Positions 1 to 11,770 of a DNA stretch of 64,000 nucleotides are shown here, piece by piece. The DNA comes from Cinclus cinclus (Eukaryota; Chordata; Aves; Passeriformes; Cinclidae), in assembly GCF_963662255.1 (NCBI RefSeq), contig NC_085046.1:97977324-98041323 (forward strand), read 5' to 3'. The notes under the pieces are model-generated. The model searched no databases. It had not been told where the DNA came from and worked only from the letters and a program-made list of their open reading frames with translations. Every line of letters starts with the position of its first letter. The first letter of the stretch is position 1. Position numbers and translations under genes: made by a program.

Positions 1-2072
1 GAAAAAAAAAAAGAAAACTTTTACAAAGTACATTACCTCCCTTTACATTAAGGCTTAGATGTTAAGGGTTAATGTATTTAAACTGAAAAGTCCTAATAAC
101 ACAGACTTCTAATGAAAAGCTTATCAAGTGTTTAATAGTGATGCTAAGCGATTATTATGACATTGCAAAATGTAATCAAAACCAATCACAGATGTTTTTC
201 CTAGGTCATATACCTTCAAACTGCTAAGCAGTTAAATTGCTAGCCATTAGTCTCAACTTCATTCCTGTCTCTTTGCACAGATATAAAAATTGAGAATTTT
301 GATGAACAACTCAATGTCAGAAACACCATCAAAGTTCATCTGTGCCAGCAGTCTGCTGTTCTAGGGGCACCTGTTGGATTTAAACAGCAGTTACTATGAT
401 AGTAATGATTTCAGTGTACTTCTGATTCAAAGATTAAAAAAATACTTGTATTACACATATTTAACCTGAACTTACTTTTTGCTTCACATTCCTGTTAAAT
501 ATTATAAGTAGACATGTTCAGCCAGAAGCAGAGTAAGAGAAAATATGTTGTGTCAGTTCTTGCAGATGACCAGGCAGAGATAAATACGCCTTAAATCTCT
601 GGATACTGCTTTTTCCTGTGTAGCCAGATCCTCAGCAGCTACCGAAATCAGGAGGCAATGAAGAACTGAAGGAAGTAAAGGAAAACCCTTGCACATGAAG
701 ATAATATTCCTAGGGCTGCAATTTACCTAGAATGTGGAATGGGTGATGTATAGCATGCACTCAGATTGCTGAAGATTTCATTTGAACATTTGTGCTGTAC
801 AAATAGAAGCTGTCTGTCATCAAAACTTATTTTTTAAAAGGGAGAAAATGTCATTTTTGGAAGATAGTAAGAGAGGGCTGGTGTGGTGAAGTTTAGAACC
901 TGATCTGAAAATAATTAAATTTTGACCAGGGTAGCTGTAGAAATTGATGCTTTAAAATCTACCTGTGTTCACAGTTCAGTTAATATGAGTGAAGAAAATG
1001 GAGTTAATACACCAGTACTTGATTCTATTTGGAGGGTGGCACCCTCTAAACCCTCCTAGAGAAGCAAAGATTTTCCTTTAACTTTTCTATGAAGTTTAGT
1101 GTGGAGCCACCTCACTTACTGACTTGAATTGTTACTCTCGGGTTACAGCCACCAGAGAATCATTAAAATGTACAATAAGTATCACAATGCCAGAGCCTGA
1201 GAATTCCATAAATCTGTGTCATAACAGAGAATACAGGACTGAAGGGAAATCGTGCTTCTTATGCAGATTTAGGCTTCATTGTATAATTTGAGTAGAATGA
1301 GTTCCTATCAAAATGGAGATCTAACAATCTAGTATGGAAATTCTGGGGCCTGCATATGAGGCAACACGTTTCTTAGGACCAGTACTTATGTAGATAGACA
1401 TATATAACTTATCTATACAATATAAATTTATATATATATATATATATGATATGTGTACACACACATATGCACATGCATCAATACCAACAAACTAATCTGA
1501 TAATAATATACATATAATATAAATATATATGCATGTACATTTAATACTGTAAGAAATGCCTGTATTGGCTAAAATGACTCTTTGGAGTAATGTTTTATGG
1601 AATGGGTATTTTGCCACATAAAACTTTGACTAGGATAATTATAATGCATTTCAATATCAAGGCAAAGCATAAATCAACACACTTTACAGTTTTGTTTTTA
1701 AAAAATCCTCTGAAAATCCTCATATGTTCAACTGGCTTTCGAGATATACGAATGTCTTTAAAAAGCTGTCTTTCATTATTGAAAATGTTGTTGGTAATTC
1801 ATGGGCCTTAGAAGAGCACACATATTCATCCTGGCAAACCTAAATGTTCTTACTATTGCTTGTCACCTAAGAAATAATATAAATTAAACAAAATGTACAA
1901 AACATGAGCACAGGGGACTCTGAAAATTATTTTATATTTCACAAATGTCTCAGTGTTTCTGAAACCTCCATATAAGTTAAATGTCAAAATTAAATTACTC
2001 CACTGAGTTATACTGTGAAAAAAAAAAAAGTTGACAAAAAACGTGTGACACATCTGATCTTATCACATTTAT
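1..2072. other. AT-rich unique sequence, no gene seen
   Basis: No open frame here resembles a known protein; the longest is a 73-codon frame of ordinary AT-rich composition. No repeat family was recognised apart from a short TA run near 1430 and the alternating purine-pyrimidine sequence that follows it. I read it as intergenic DNA. Confidence 0.6.
1430..1447. repeat. (TA)n microsatellite
   Basis: Nine TA units are followed by a short GTGTACACACACATATG stretch, which also alternates purine and pyrimidine. It is simple sequence with no gene context. Confidence 0.85.
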
Positions 2073-3004
2073 TTGGGGAATGCCTGGATTCCCCATTTTG
2101 AACATCCAGTTGAGGATTGGGTGAGTGGAGTACCTTCAAATGTAAATGAAGGGCAGGTTCAGGATCCCTTGACAAAACTGAATTGCCACAAGTCTATGGG
2201 TCCTGATGAGAGGCATCCCAGGGTTCTGAGGGAGCTGGCTGATATTGGCCTGATAGTCTCCTTTTTATTTGAAAATTCATGTCAGTCAGGGGAAGTACCC
2301 AGTGACTGGAAAAAGGGAAACATTACTCTGATTTTTCAAAAGGAAATAAAGGAATCCCCAGGAAGCTGCAGACCAGTGAGCCTCACCTCTACAGGAAAGT
2401 CATGGAGCAGACCTTCATGGAAACACCATTAAAGAACATGCAAGACAAGGAGGTGATCCTTGGCAGCCAGCATGGATTACCAAGGACAAATCATGTGCAG
2501 CCAATCTGGTGGCCTTCTATGAAGGAGTTATTGCCATGATCAGCAAGAGATGATTGACTGATGTAATCTACCTAGACTTCTGTATTACCTTTAACACAGT
2601 CCCAGAAATCATCCTTATGTCTAGACTTGAGAGACCAGGGTTTGAAGAGTGGACTATTCAGTGGATAAGAAGATGGATGGATGGATGGATGGATGGATGG
2701 ATGGATGGATGGATGGATGGATGGATGGATACAGATAGAGAGTTGTGGTCAATGGCTCTATGTCCAGGAGGAGGTCTGGGATGAGTGATGTCCCTCAGGG
2801 CTCTGTCTTGGCATTGGTGCTCTTCAATATCTTCGTCAATGACACAGGCTAGGATCAATTGCTACCTCAGAAAGTTTGTAGATGGCACCAGGCCAAGTTT
2901 TGCATTTGACGCAGAAGAATGAGATGCCATCCAGGGTGACTTGGACAAGATTGAGAAGTGGGCCTCGTGAGAACTTAATGAGGTTCAGCAATTCCAAGTT
3001 CATC
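2073..3004 (+). mobile_element. CR1-type LINE fragment, 5' part (reverse transcriptase region)
   Basis: The plus strand encodes a broken reverse transcriptase of the CR1 non-LTR retrotransposon family, which copies its own RNA at nicked chromosomal targets. Visible pieces are a KSMGPDERHPRVLREL block and a GEVPSDWKKGNITLIF block (about 2193-2340), then [12 protein letters not shown] near 2570, where CR1 enzymes usually have an Asp in the second half of the motif and this copy reads Asn. The frame shifts between these blocks and stop codons interrupt it, so it is inactive. Amino-terminal CR1 sequence is missing, as expected for a 5'-truncated LINE. A tetranucleotide array lies inside it. The element resumes at 3513 after an insertion. 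The left boundary is approximate. Confidence 0.85.
2672..2730 (+). repeat. (GATG)n microsatellite inside the CR1 RT region
   Basis: About fifteen GATG units sit between the CR1 words for QWIRRW and the downstream [13 protein letters not shown] stretch. Read in frame they give repeated WMDG. CR1 copies normally encode a short WLDG-type segment here, so the array probably grew from a GGATGG seed in the element itself. Confidence 0.85.
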
Positions 3005-3512
3005 TGAGAGGGGCTGAGGCCTTTCCCTGTTCTAAAAATTAAGAGCCAGACATGGTTAAGGGATAAAGGATTTTTAATCTCAGTATTTAATAAGGATCTT
3101 TATGGTGCACCACTTTGCCAAGGTGGAATAAGCCAAAATGTACACACACGATATATTGTGTATACAATTTATAGAACTCACAAATTACCATATCTAGCAA
3201 AGATGCCCCAATGAGACGCTTGAATGAATAGTGTGATATTCGTCCATCCAGAGGAATTCGCCCTGGGTGGGTCTAATCTTAATTTATGGGATGTATTCTA
3301 AAGAGGACCTTAGTTTCTCAAGATAGTGTAGGGCTTTCCAACCTCCAGCTGCAAGGACTTTAATATATTTGGTCTTCTGGCCTAACAGAATATCAGGACT
3401 GTGTTAAAATATCAGACTTAAGGAATAACAAGTATGCATGCTAAGAGCACTGAGGATACATGAAAGGTATATAAAAGGCAAATAAAAGAAAAATAAAAGA
3501 AAAATCATGGCA
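3005..3512 (-). mobile_element. Probable solo LTR inserted in CR1 (reverse orientation)
   Basis: About 508 bp interrupt the CR1 at the boundary between its RT core and the downstream KVLGVLVDKKLDMG segment. CR1 homology stops at about 3004 and resumes at about 3513 with almost nothing missing. The insert begins TG and can be read as ending CA on the plus strand. Its left part, read on the minus strand, resembles the end of avian ERV LTRs: a TTATTAAAT-like run, then a Pu/Py-mixed terminus ending CTCTCA. No convincing target duplication was found; CATC occurs at both edges, but this is weak. No coding sequence is present. The LTR family is not assigned. Confidence 0.5.
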
Positions 3513-3705
3513 TCAGGGCAATCCCAGACATGAGTACAGACTGGGAGAGGAGCTCACTGAGCATTGAGAGGAGCTCTGCAGAGAAAGTCTTGGGGGTTCT
3601 TGTGGACAAAAAGCTGGATATGGGCCAACAGTATGATCACAGTCCAGAAGGCCAACTGCATCCTGGGCTGTATGAAGAGAAGAATGGCCAACAGGTCGAA
3701 GTGCT
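3513..3705 (+). mobile_element. CR1-type LINE fragment, continuation of the 2073 copy
   Basis: After the insertion the CR1 open frame resumes with words equivalent to SSAEKVLGVLVDKKLDMG, the segment that normally follows the RT palm in CR1. It continues for a further 30 codons and then loses similarity near 3700. The carboxyl-terminal region and the 3' tail are absent, which is unusual because LINE copies normally lose their 5' end. A later deletion or rearrangement is therefore likely. Confidence 0.75.
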
Positions 3706-4106
3706 AATGATCCATTTCAGTTCAAATCTTCAGGAAGTATAAAATGGAATAGCTTTGTAGAATAAAAACACTGTCTCTAAAAGCTTTGTCATTAACAGGA
3801 ATGTTTTGTTAATCACAACCAGATGCATAATCTTGATTACAGGAAAAATTAAAAATTTATATAGGTTAGCAAGATTTAGCAATGTCTCACAGACATTTCT
3901 GAAAGCATTGAATTATTGTTTTAAGTTTTCAGAATAAATTTTGGCCTATTTGTTGAAGAAAACCTTTTATTTTTTAAAAATCTAGGCTTTTAATCCCCCT
4001 AATACTATCTAAGATAATGCTGGCAAAACACCTTTATTAGTCTCTCAAGCAGCTTATCTATTTATCCCAGTATCAGAAAAAAAGGACATATCAGATTCAG
4101 ATAATC
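3706..4106. other. AT-rich unique sequence, nothing recognised
   Basis: This is AT-rich DNA between two CR1 copies of opposite orientation. No repeat or gene was identified. Confidence 0.5.
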
Positions 4107-4242
4107 AAAAAACTCACAGAATGGTTGAGATTGGAAGATCACCTTGTCCAACCTCTCTGTTCAGTTGGGGGCATCCAGACCAGGTACCCTGGAGTATGTG
4201 CAGGAGACTTCAGAATATCTCCAATGATAGAGACTTGTCCTG
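4107..4242 (-). mobile_element. CR1 3' end (minus strand), first part
   Basis: The plus strand reads CACAGAATGGTTGAGATTGG, then a TCCAACC word, then AATATCTCCAATGATAGAGAC. These are the reverse complement of the CR1 3' untranslated end in the usual order. Similarity stops at about 4242, where an insertion begins. Confidence 0.75.
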
Positions 4243-4515
4243 GGTACAAAGGAAGAAGAGGGGTGAAGTATCTAGAAAATTTAATTCCATACATTTTTTT
4301 CTTTTTTATTAAAAATGTTGCTTTTGATGTTAATTTTTCTTATTTCATTGCTGATTCTTTTTGTTTGTTTATTTGTTCGTAAATACCAAGTAAATAGTTT
4401 TTTATCTCAAGTGGGAATGTCTGTTTTTTGGTCTCACTCTCACCAGGAGTAAGGGTGAAAGCAACTCAAGCATGGTTTAATTTTCCAGCTGGGTTTTGAA
4501 CCAGCACAAGACTGC
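4243..4515. other. Insertion of unknown origin splitting a CR1
   Basis: About 270 bp separate two parts of one minus-strand CR1 that are adjacent in intact copies. The left part is very T-rich. The right part, from about 4430, is of ordinary composition and includes TTTTCCAGCTGGG. I did not recognise a family. It could be a small LTR fragment or another short element. Confidence 0.45.
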
Positions 4516-5000
4516 ACAAAGTTCCTGGGCAATCTGCGCACAGAGAAAAAGTGTTTTCTGCAGTTCAAGGAGAAACTTCTGTGTTTCAGTTTGTGCCAGT
4601 TGCCTCTGGGCTGGTCACTGGGCAGCACCAAAAAGAGCCTGGTTCCATCATCTCTGCATCCTCCATTTAGGTATTTATAGTCACTGGTTGATAGGTTCCC
4701 CAAGCATTCTTGTCTCCTGGCTGAGTAGCTCCAGCTGTCTCAGCCTTTCCTCACGTGAAAGATGCTTCAGTCTTTTCATCATCTTTGTTGCTCTTCATTG
4801 GAGTCTCTCTAGAATGTCCAAGTTTCCCTTGTACTGAGGAGCACACAACTGGACTCAGCAGTCAGATGTGGTCCCACCAATGCTAAGCAGAGGAGAAGAA
4901 TCACATCCCTTGACCTGCTGGAAGTACTTTGTCCAATGAGACCCAAGAGACCGTTGACCTTTCACATAAGGACACATTGCTACCTCATGTAAAGATGTGT
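4516..5000 (-). mobile_element. CR1 C-terminal coding region (minus strand)
   Basis: Read on the minus strand this encodes the carboxyl-terminal part of the CR1 RT polyprotein: YLNGGCRDDGTRLFLVLPSD followed by a GNWHKLKHRSFSLNCRKHFF stretch (about 4703 down to 4550). Upstream minus-strand sequence to about 5000 matches the preceding CR1 segment in order, with frameshifts. With the 4107-4242 piece it makes one 5'-truncated, split copy. Confidence 0.8.
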
Positions 5001-6083
5001 ATGGACTTGTCCTGGAGCATGCTGGTACAGGCATACAAAGACAGGATAGTCCATCTTAAAATATCATTAGAATATTTGCATATTTATCAATATAGACATT
5101 TGAGAAAGTCTCCTAGAGGAGGTTTTAGTTCGAAATATTTGTTATTAAATGACTGCTGATTGAAACTGAAATTTGAGATATCATTTAACTGATACTGCTT
5201 TCTTCCTTTGATTTCATTGATGTCTGAATTATGCAAGAATGCTATAAAAGGATAAAGAATATCTATTATATGAAAATAACAGGAAAATTAATAGAAAAAT
5301 CATAGCCTACAGAAATATATTCATCTAAATTGGTTTTAAAGATATCTGATTTGTTGTTGTTATTTTTTAAAATTATACAATTTTTTATAATATAAACTAA
5401 ATTTAGTAATTTAATATAACATAAAATTAGCTGGATATAGAGGACTGTTTCTGTCACATTATCCGCTTACTTTTTCTTACATATAGAGCTGAGCTTTTGG
5501 AAAGTGTTGGGAATAATCTAGGAGGCCAGATATGGCTGAGCTGGTAATTGCTTCTAGGATCCATACTTAGAGCAGTCAGAAGTAGTCAGGAGTTTGCTTT
5601 GATTCATGTTGCACAAAAATTGAGACAAAGCCTGCCTCAGAGAGATGTAATCTAAATGAAAATGACAGACAAGCTGCAAGCACATGGTAAGCATCAAAAT
5701 GCCTTGGTGGGTCAGTATTACAGTTCAAAGTCCAATCCAGGTTTCAATTATTGTTTGTAGCCACTTTCCAAGCAAACAGTACAGAAAATAAATTTACATT
5801 TCATTACTTCTTATTGTTTATGGATCTACCTCTGATTAAACACAAAGCTGTTTACTACTTATCTCTTTTGTTATTTTTTAATCCTGTGAATGAGGTTGTT
5901 TGTTTATATATAACATGCAGTTAGATGTCAGATGGCATTTACAATGAGAGTTGGTGGAACAGATTTCACTTAGAATTTTATGAAGATAATAATATGATTT
6001 CAGTCATATTAGACATACTTATTGCTTTAACATGCCGAACATTTGAAAGACAATTAGGAGAATAGAAATAATTTTGATAGGAG
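5001..6083. other. AT-rich unique sequence, nothing recognised
   Basis: No gene or repeat family was identified. Composition is AT-rich with scattered T and A runs. Confidence 0.5.
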
Positions 6084-6268
6084 TGTGAATGTTGTAGCAG
6101 AGCGCTGGTGGAATGCCACGACCTTCCAGAGAAGCATCCTGAAAAGGACATCATGGCAACACAGGCACGTCTGCGCTTCTGGGTGTAGTGACTTAGCTCT
6201 TTTGTGAATCCGCTTAGGGCGATGCTGGAGAGAAGGACAGGAGCCTTGTGCAGTGTTCCACAGAGAAG

Positions 6269-6274
6269 TTTATT
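6269..6274 (-). terminator. AATAAA polyadenylation signal of the solo LTR
   Basis: A canonical AATAAA on the minus strand (TTTATT on plus) is followed by GGAACACTGCACAAGG, where cleavage at the end of R would be expected. Confidence 0.6.
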
Positions 6275-6332
6275 GAGCTCCTTCTGTAAAGGGCACCAGG
6301 GATGAAGAGAACTCTCAGGTCTGCGGGAACAG

Positions 6333-6341
6333 GTTTTATAG
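6333..6341 (-). promoter_or_regulatory. TATA box of the solo LTR
   Basis: CTATAAAAC on the minus strand lies about 75 bp downstream of the CCAAT-type word and about 65 bp upstream of the AATAAA signal, the spacing of a retroviral U3-R promoter. Present activity is unknown. Confidence 0.6.
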
Positions 6342-6565
6342 GGGAAAAGTAAGCAGTGGGGTAGAGCAGCAGGCAAATCTGATGAGGGCTCAAGGGTAGA
6401 GCAAAGGGGGAAGGACCAATAGGGCACAAACGACTTGCCTAGAGCAGGGAGGCATGCTGGGATGAATTTTTCCTAACCATTAAAATGAACGTTAGCAGAC
6501 AGGCATTCCCTAAAGGGAAAAGTGGCAGACTGTTTCTAAGTTGGCCATCAGCCTCCACATTTGAA

Positions 6566-9500
6566 CATTTTTTTTCTTTACAATTTGTAGACATTCTCAC
6601 AAAAGCTTATGCAATTGGAGATCCCTGATCACTTAAAGAATGATTTACAGTAATATTTTGCAGAATATAATAAATTAATTAGGTGAATATGAAAGAACAG
6701 TTAGCTGTAACTGAAATTTTCTTTTTTTCACTATAGTGAATTTTCTTACAAACAGGTTCTTCTGAAGGAACTTCGTTAAGACAAGGCCAAGAATTCTTAA
6801 AAAAACTTCTAAAGTTCCAAAAATTATTGTGATTTAAAGTTAATTTTAATACAAAGTAAACTTCCCTCTATTTCTTTAAACATTGTTTGTAATTGTAATA
6901 ATTTTTGTTCAATGAAACTTTTACAGAAGTCCTCTCCATTTGGTGGTATTATCCCTTCAGCCCAGAATAGCTATAAAGAGATGTGCAAAGGATTAACCAA
7001 AAGACTGACTTTTCTTTTACTAAACTGATGATTATGACTTAGACAAATTGTGTAGATAAAGTCACTGCACCACATAACTTACAAGAACTAAAGTAGTTTT
7101 GAAGATAACAAGACAATTAGAGAATTTACTTTTCTTTAATAGTAATTCTAATGTTCAGGGAAAGTAGAGGGTTATGAGTTACAGATATCTCACGTAACTG
7201 ATTTGTAGTTGACAGCTTATAGAGAAAAATACTATTTTTCTGTTAATAGGAAGAGTTAAAAAAAAAATGTAAGATCTATGCAATGCATAAGGTATCTAGC
7301 ACTATCCCCATTGAATTAGAATATCCTGTAGAGCATGAACAGGAACACTTGTATAGTCCATGAGGGTAGTATATGTAATCCTGTGTGACTTCTTGATGTT
7401 ACCTAAAGCTATTTCTCCTAAGAACAAGTAAAATTGTAAAGTAAGTTTCTCAATACACTTTCCTAGAGCTTTTAAAATCTATGGTTGAAATTTAAAGATG
7501 GGAATCAGTATTTGGTGTATCCTTCTGCAATATACTCTATTTTGGTTTTGACCAATCACAGAATATGCTATAGGAAAGCAAAAGAATCTGCCAGTCAGGA
7601 GTGCATGCTATTTTAGCATTACACTTGTTACCAATCAAGTAAAAACATAACTTTCCCCTCTTAAGAAGTCCCAGAGGTGTAAAGAGAAACTAAGAATCCA
7701 AAACCTTGATCAATCAAGGTTGTCTAGAAATAGTTCTGAATATTAAGTACACATATTGAAAACATTAAGATTTCTCAATTCAAAATGTTAGCTGAAAGTA
7801 GAATGTTTTCCCTTTTTTTAGCAGAATCTGGAGGCAATAAGACAAAATTTCAGAGAAATTCTTATAGTTTTGTTTTTATCAAACTAACAAGCTGAAGCTT
7901 TCAGTCTCCAGACACACTCTTCATGGGCAAGAAAAATATTATGTCAATGCTAGTAATTTAACAACTTAGTAGTTTGGAGATATAAGATACGAGAAAAATA
8001 CCTCTGTCTGGATTCAGTCCAAATTTTGCAGTGTCATTGCCATAATCACTGGTAAATTAGTAGTGACAAGTGCAGGAAACAGTACAGAGGGACAGAGTCC
8101 CTTATAGACCTGTAGGATAGTTTTGTTCTTAATTCCTTTTGGTCTTCAATACAGAATCACAAGAGAAATTTCCTCACATTCTTTAATATAATTATGATCT
8201 TGAAATCAACCTGATTAAAAACTATCTTAACACATATAATTTTTTGAGACAGAACATCAAAATAATCCTAAAATCTCGTTATCTACATTAATAAGGTAAT
8301 TTTGACAGCATGACTAAAACCAAAACGAATTAAAAACCTGATGATAAAGTTGCATTTTTAACAGAAACCAATAAAAAACCCCAAACAAACATGAAAAAGA
8401 AAAAATAAAACAAAACCCACGTACCTGGTCTATAATGTGATTCTTTGACTTCTAATTTAAAACACAAGCCTTTATATGTGATCTACATTTCCCTTACCAC
8501 TTGTATTTCTGGATTTCATTTTTCATATAAGAGCATTTGGAAATGCTATTAACAACTGATGATAAAGGCCAAATACAGAGGATAAAGAATAATTGTCAAT
8601 GTTTAAAGTAAACAGATACATCCCTTGCCTCTGAGGAATCTGCTGCTGCTGTGAATACTGATACATCTTTTGACATTGAAAATGATGAGTTAAGTGTAAT
8701 TTCAGTTCAAGACAGCAGATTACAAGGTCAAAAGCTATCCACTTGAGATAAATCTTATGTCATCATACAGAATTTAAAATCCTTGATATAGAAATTCAGT
8801 AACAGAATAAGCAGAGTGCTATTGTTCTTTTTCTTTTTAAATTTACATCTGAGAGAGGTGATAGTTATGATTTAACTTGAGACAAAAGGTAACAGAATAA
8901 AATAGGAAAGCCAAGCTGGAGCTCTTGTACTGCCGTTAGATCCCAATCCATCCAAATGAGACTTGCTGAGTGGGCACACATGATAAAAGCAAATGTTCCA
9001 TAAAGCATTCCCAGTGGACCTGAACATGGTCACAGCCTCAGCCACAAGGATCAGATTGATTTACTGTCAGATTAGGCACCTCTGCTGTTCCTTGCCATGA
9101 GAAAGAAAGGTTTGGTGGCATGCCCTGAGGGCAGGAAAAACCACAAAAAGAATACTCCTAGCAGCTCCAATAGGAGTGTTAAGTCCCACTCCCACTGTTT
9201 GCCACAGTTGTCTGTGAAAGTCTCCACGTAGCTATCAGCTTGTGGTCTATCTGTTTCTGCAGGATTCTGAAATCTATTTTCTTGGTCAATATTTTTAAAA
9301 GAAAAAGTCAGACAAAGACTGATTTTTTTTTTTAAATGTATCTATGAAAACAATTAGATTCCAAAATGTCTGTTACAACACCTGCTAAAGATTTCTTTCT
9401 GAAAATATAAATATTGGATCCTCACTGTCCTTTTTGTAACCAAGGGGCTCAAAGGCATTGTGCTTCCATTAAGGAGAAATCAGATTACACACCAATAAAT

Positions 9501-11574
9501 GTAGACAGAGAAGAAACTGCAAGACCAAAAATTGTATCTGTAGCTATGCAACTACTGAAGAATTTTTCAAGAGATGGAGAAATGTAGTTCCCAGGTATTA
9601 AAAAGTTATTTTTTTCTTTACAAGTAAGTCTCAAAAAGCAGTCCTGAAAAACCACAGTTAATAAACTAAACACAAGCAGGTCATAAAACCATAACACATA
9701 ATAATTGCATGTCAGTACATTGCTGCATTTAGCAACACCAAAAGAATTTCTAGCAAAATCTGTGCAAGAGCTTCAGTAATTCAATCACCCAGGCAGAAAC
9801 AGAGGTGAAAAAACACAGCACTCATATTTAACTAGGGCCTCAAAATTCATATTCTAAGGCCAGAATCACCAGAAATTAACCACACTGGCTTGTCACTCAC
9901 CATCTACATTATATTCAGTCCTGACTGAAAATGAAGATGATTGAAATATGTTAAAAATATTTGTCCTTAAGCTACTGTGAAACCACAAGTGAGGAATATA
10001 ATAAAGCTATTCTGGTATAAAACATGTGAAAATCCATCTTTAGAGCAGTCTCACAGAACAGGCAACATGAAAGATTATTTATTAAAAATTATCTTCTCAA
10101 TATTTAATTAAAAATTAGAATTAATACAACGCTAAATAGTTGAAATCTAAACACTGTTAAATCAGTGAAATCCACCAAGTCTGGCAGCAAATTCTTCTAG
10201 ATGCTGAGGCACAGATTTTGGCCACAAACTGGAGACACATGGAAAAGGAATAGTCATGTAACTGTGGAAATTGAAATGGCCACAGATACCAGCTTATTTT
10301 ATTTAGCTCAGATCTAGAATTATTGACTTGCTTGCTGAGTCTGCTGGTCAGAGTGATAGCTGACAGCAACCACAGTTTTAACCATTAAATTGTCCTTATT
10401 CTTATTAGTTTTCTGATCCTTGTTAGTTGTATTCCCCTTACTACTCACTTTGGCATTAAGAAACATCTTTAGGTTTTAGGCTTTGCATCTTTATCTATTT
10501 GGATTTGTCATTTACAGCTGCCTTCATAATTTCTTCTGTCTTTTATTGCCTCCAGAGGAGGCAATCCAGTAGAGTTTGCCTTAGGCCAGGTAAAGTTTCA
10601 TTTTTGTTGTAGAATGCAAGCAGGCTTGCCAGGTGGTTTCTGAAGGTGGAGAGAGTTACAAACAAGAGACTGAAATAAAACTTTTTCAATAGCTAGGGAA
10701 ATCAGAACATAGGAATACTCTTTTTTTTTTTTTTTTTTTGGTTGGATTTCTACCTTTCTATATGTGGTTTGCCATTAAACAACAAAAAAAACCACAGAGG
10801 TTTTAACTGTTTCTTAGTAAGCAAGACATTGATGGTCTCTTTCAAGACCAAGAGTCTCAGGGTATGATGGAGTATTGGATGACAATCAGGAATATTTCAT
10901 CTCCCATTGATGTCTCACCCCAAACCAAAACCGGACCACATTGCTTGTGGTAACACAGATACAGCCAAAACTATCTACAGTAAACCAAACTTCTTCCAGC
11001 AGTAACAGATACAGAAATTTATATGTTATGGGTAGAAGGACTAGATTAGATGCTATGATATTTTTTCTAATTCTCAGTTATAACTTTAGACTTCTGGTTC
11101 TCATTAGAGTATCAACTTGATAATTTCTATTGGTTCTGTAATGACTAGTTTCCTCCACACACAGATTTATGCACTATATTCACTAGTACCAGCTGTTGGC
11201 AAAAACAAACCATAGATTTACCAAACAAATAAACATTATTAACTAAAATAATTTAGTGACTTGGAAAATGTGTTACAACCTAGAAACTTTTATGGTTATT
11301 TTAGATTTTTTTTTTCTCTACTTCCAAGGCCTGTGTAAACAGAGCTCATCTAAAACTCTCCTGTGGCAGAATCTATACCCAATACATAGGAAAGCATCTG
11401 GTGGATTAATCTAGCACTCCTGACAAGCCTAAAAGGACTTCTTATCTTTCTCTCTCAGATTAGATAGGATGACATGCTTAAATGCCATCAGAACTTGAGT
11501 TTTCCTGTAAACTTTGGCATTAAACTATTTCTCATAGATTATAAAAGAAAAAGCATTTTAATATGAAAGTAATA
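6566..11574. other. Five kilobases of AT-rich unique sequence, no gene seen
   Basis: No frame resembles a known protein. There is a poly-T run at about 10721-10739 and a 20-nt near-palindrome at 7702-7721 with 9-bp arms and a 2-nt loop. I saw no CR1 or LTR similarity, so this is a long repeat-poor interval. Confidence 0.5.
7702..7721. repeat. Short inverted repeat, 9-bp arms
   Basis: AACCTTGAT, then CA, then ATCAAGGTT. The arms are perfectly complementary. Its short length means chance is a reasonable explanation. Confidence 0.5.
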
Positions 11575-11770
11575 GGAGGGAGGGAAGGAAGGAAGGAAGG
11601 AAGGAAGGAAGGAAGGAAGGAAGGAAGGAAGGAAGGAAGGAAGGAAGGAAGGAAGGAAGGAAGGAAGGAAGGAAGGAAGGAAGGAAGGAAGGAAGGAAGG
11701 AAGGAAGGAAGGAAGGAAGGAAGGAAGGAAGGAGGGAGAGAGGGAGGAAGGAAGGAAGGAAGGAAGGAAG
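11575..11770 (+). repeat. (GGAA)n purine microsatellite
   Basis: About 196 bp of GGAA units, with GGGA variants at both ends and a GGAGGGAGAGAGGGAGG interruption near 11731-11748. The plus strand is all purine. The PSFL and GRKE repeat proteins readable here follow from the repeat period and are not genes. Confidence 0.95.

Larger units (their letters stand above)
6090..6559 (-). mobile_element. Solo LTR of an endogenous retrovirus, probably class II
   Basis: On the minus strand this 470-bp element begins TGTGGAGGC (6559 downward) and ends CTACAACA (6090). Inside it are an ATTGGTCC inverted CCAAT-type word near 6420, a TATA box CTATAAAAC near 6340 and an AATAAA polyadenylation signal at 6269-6274, all in the order U3, R, U5. 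The flanks TGTGAA (6084-6089) and TTTGAA (6560-6565) match at five of six bases, as an aged 6-bp target duplication would. A 6-bp duplication is typical of class II (alpha/beta-like) retroviruses. No gag, pol or env lies next to it, so the copy is a solo LTR left by recombination between the two LTRs. Confidence 0.75.

Noticed and set aside
2658..2858. Minus-strand frame with HPSI repeats
   Set aside because: It is the reverse of the GATG microsatellite inside a CR1.
5978..6429. 149-codon and 71-codon minus-strand frames
   Set aside because: They run across the promoter, polyadenylation signal and end of a solo LTR and continue into the flank, so they are not expected to be coding.
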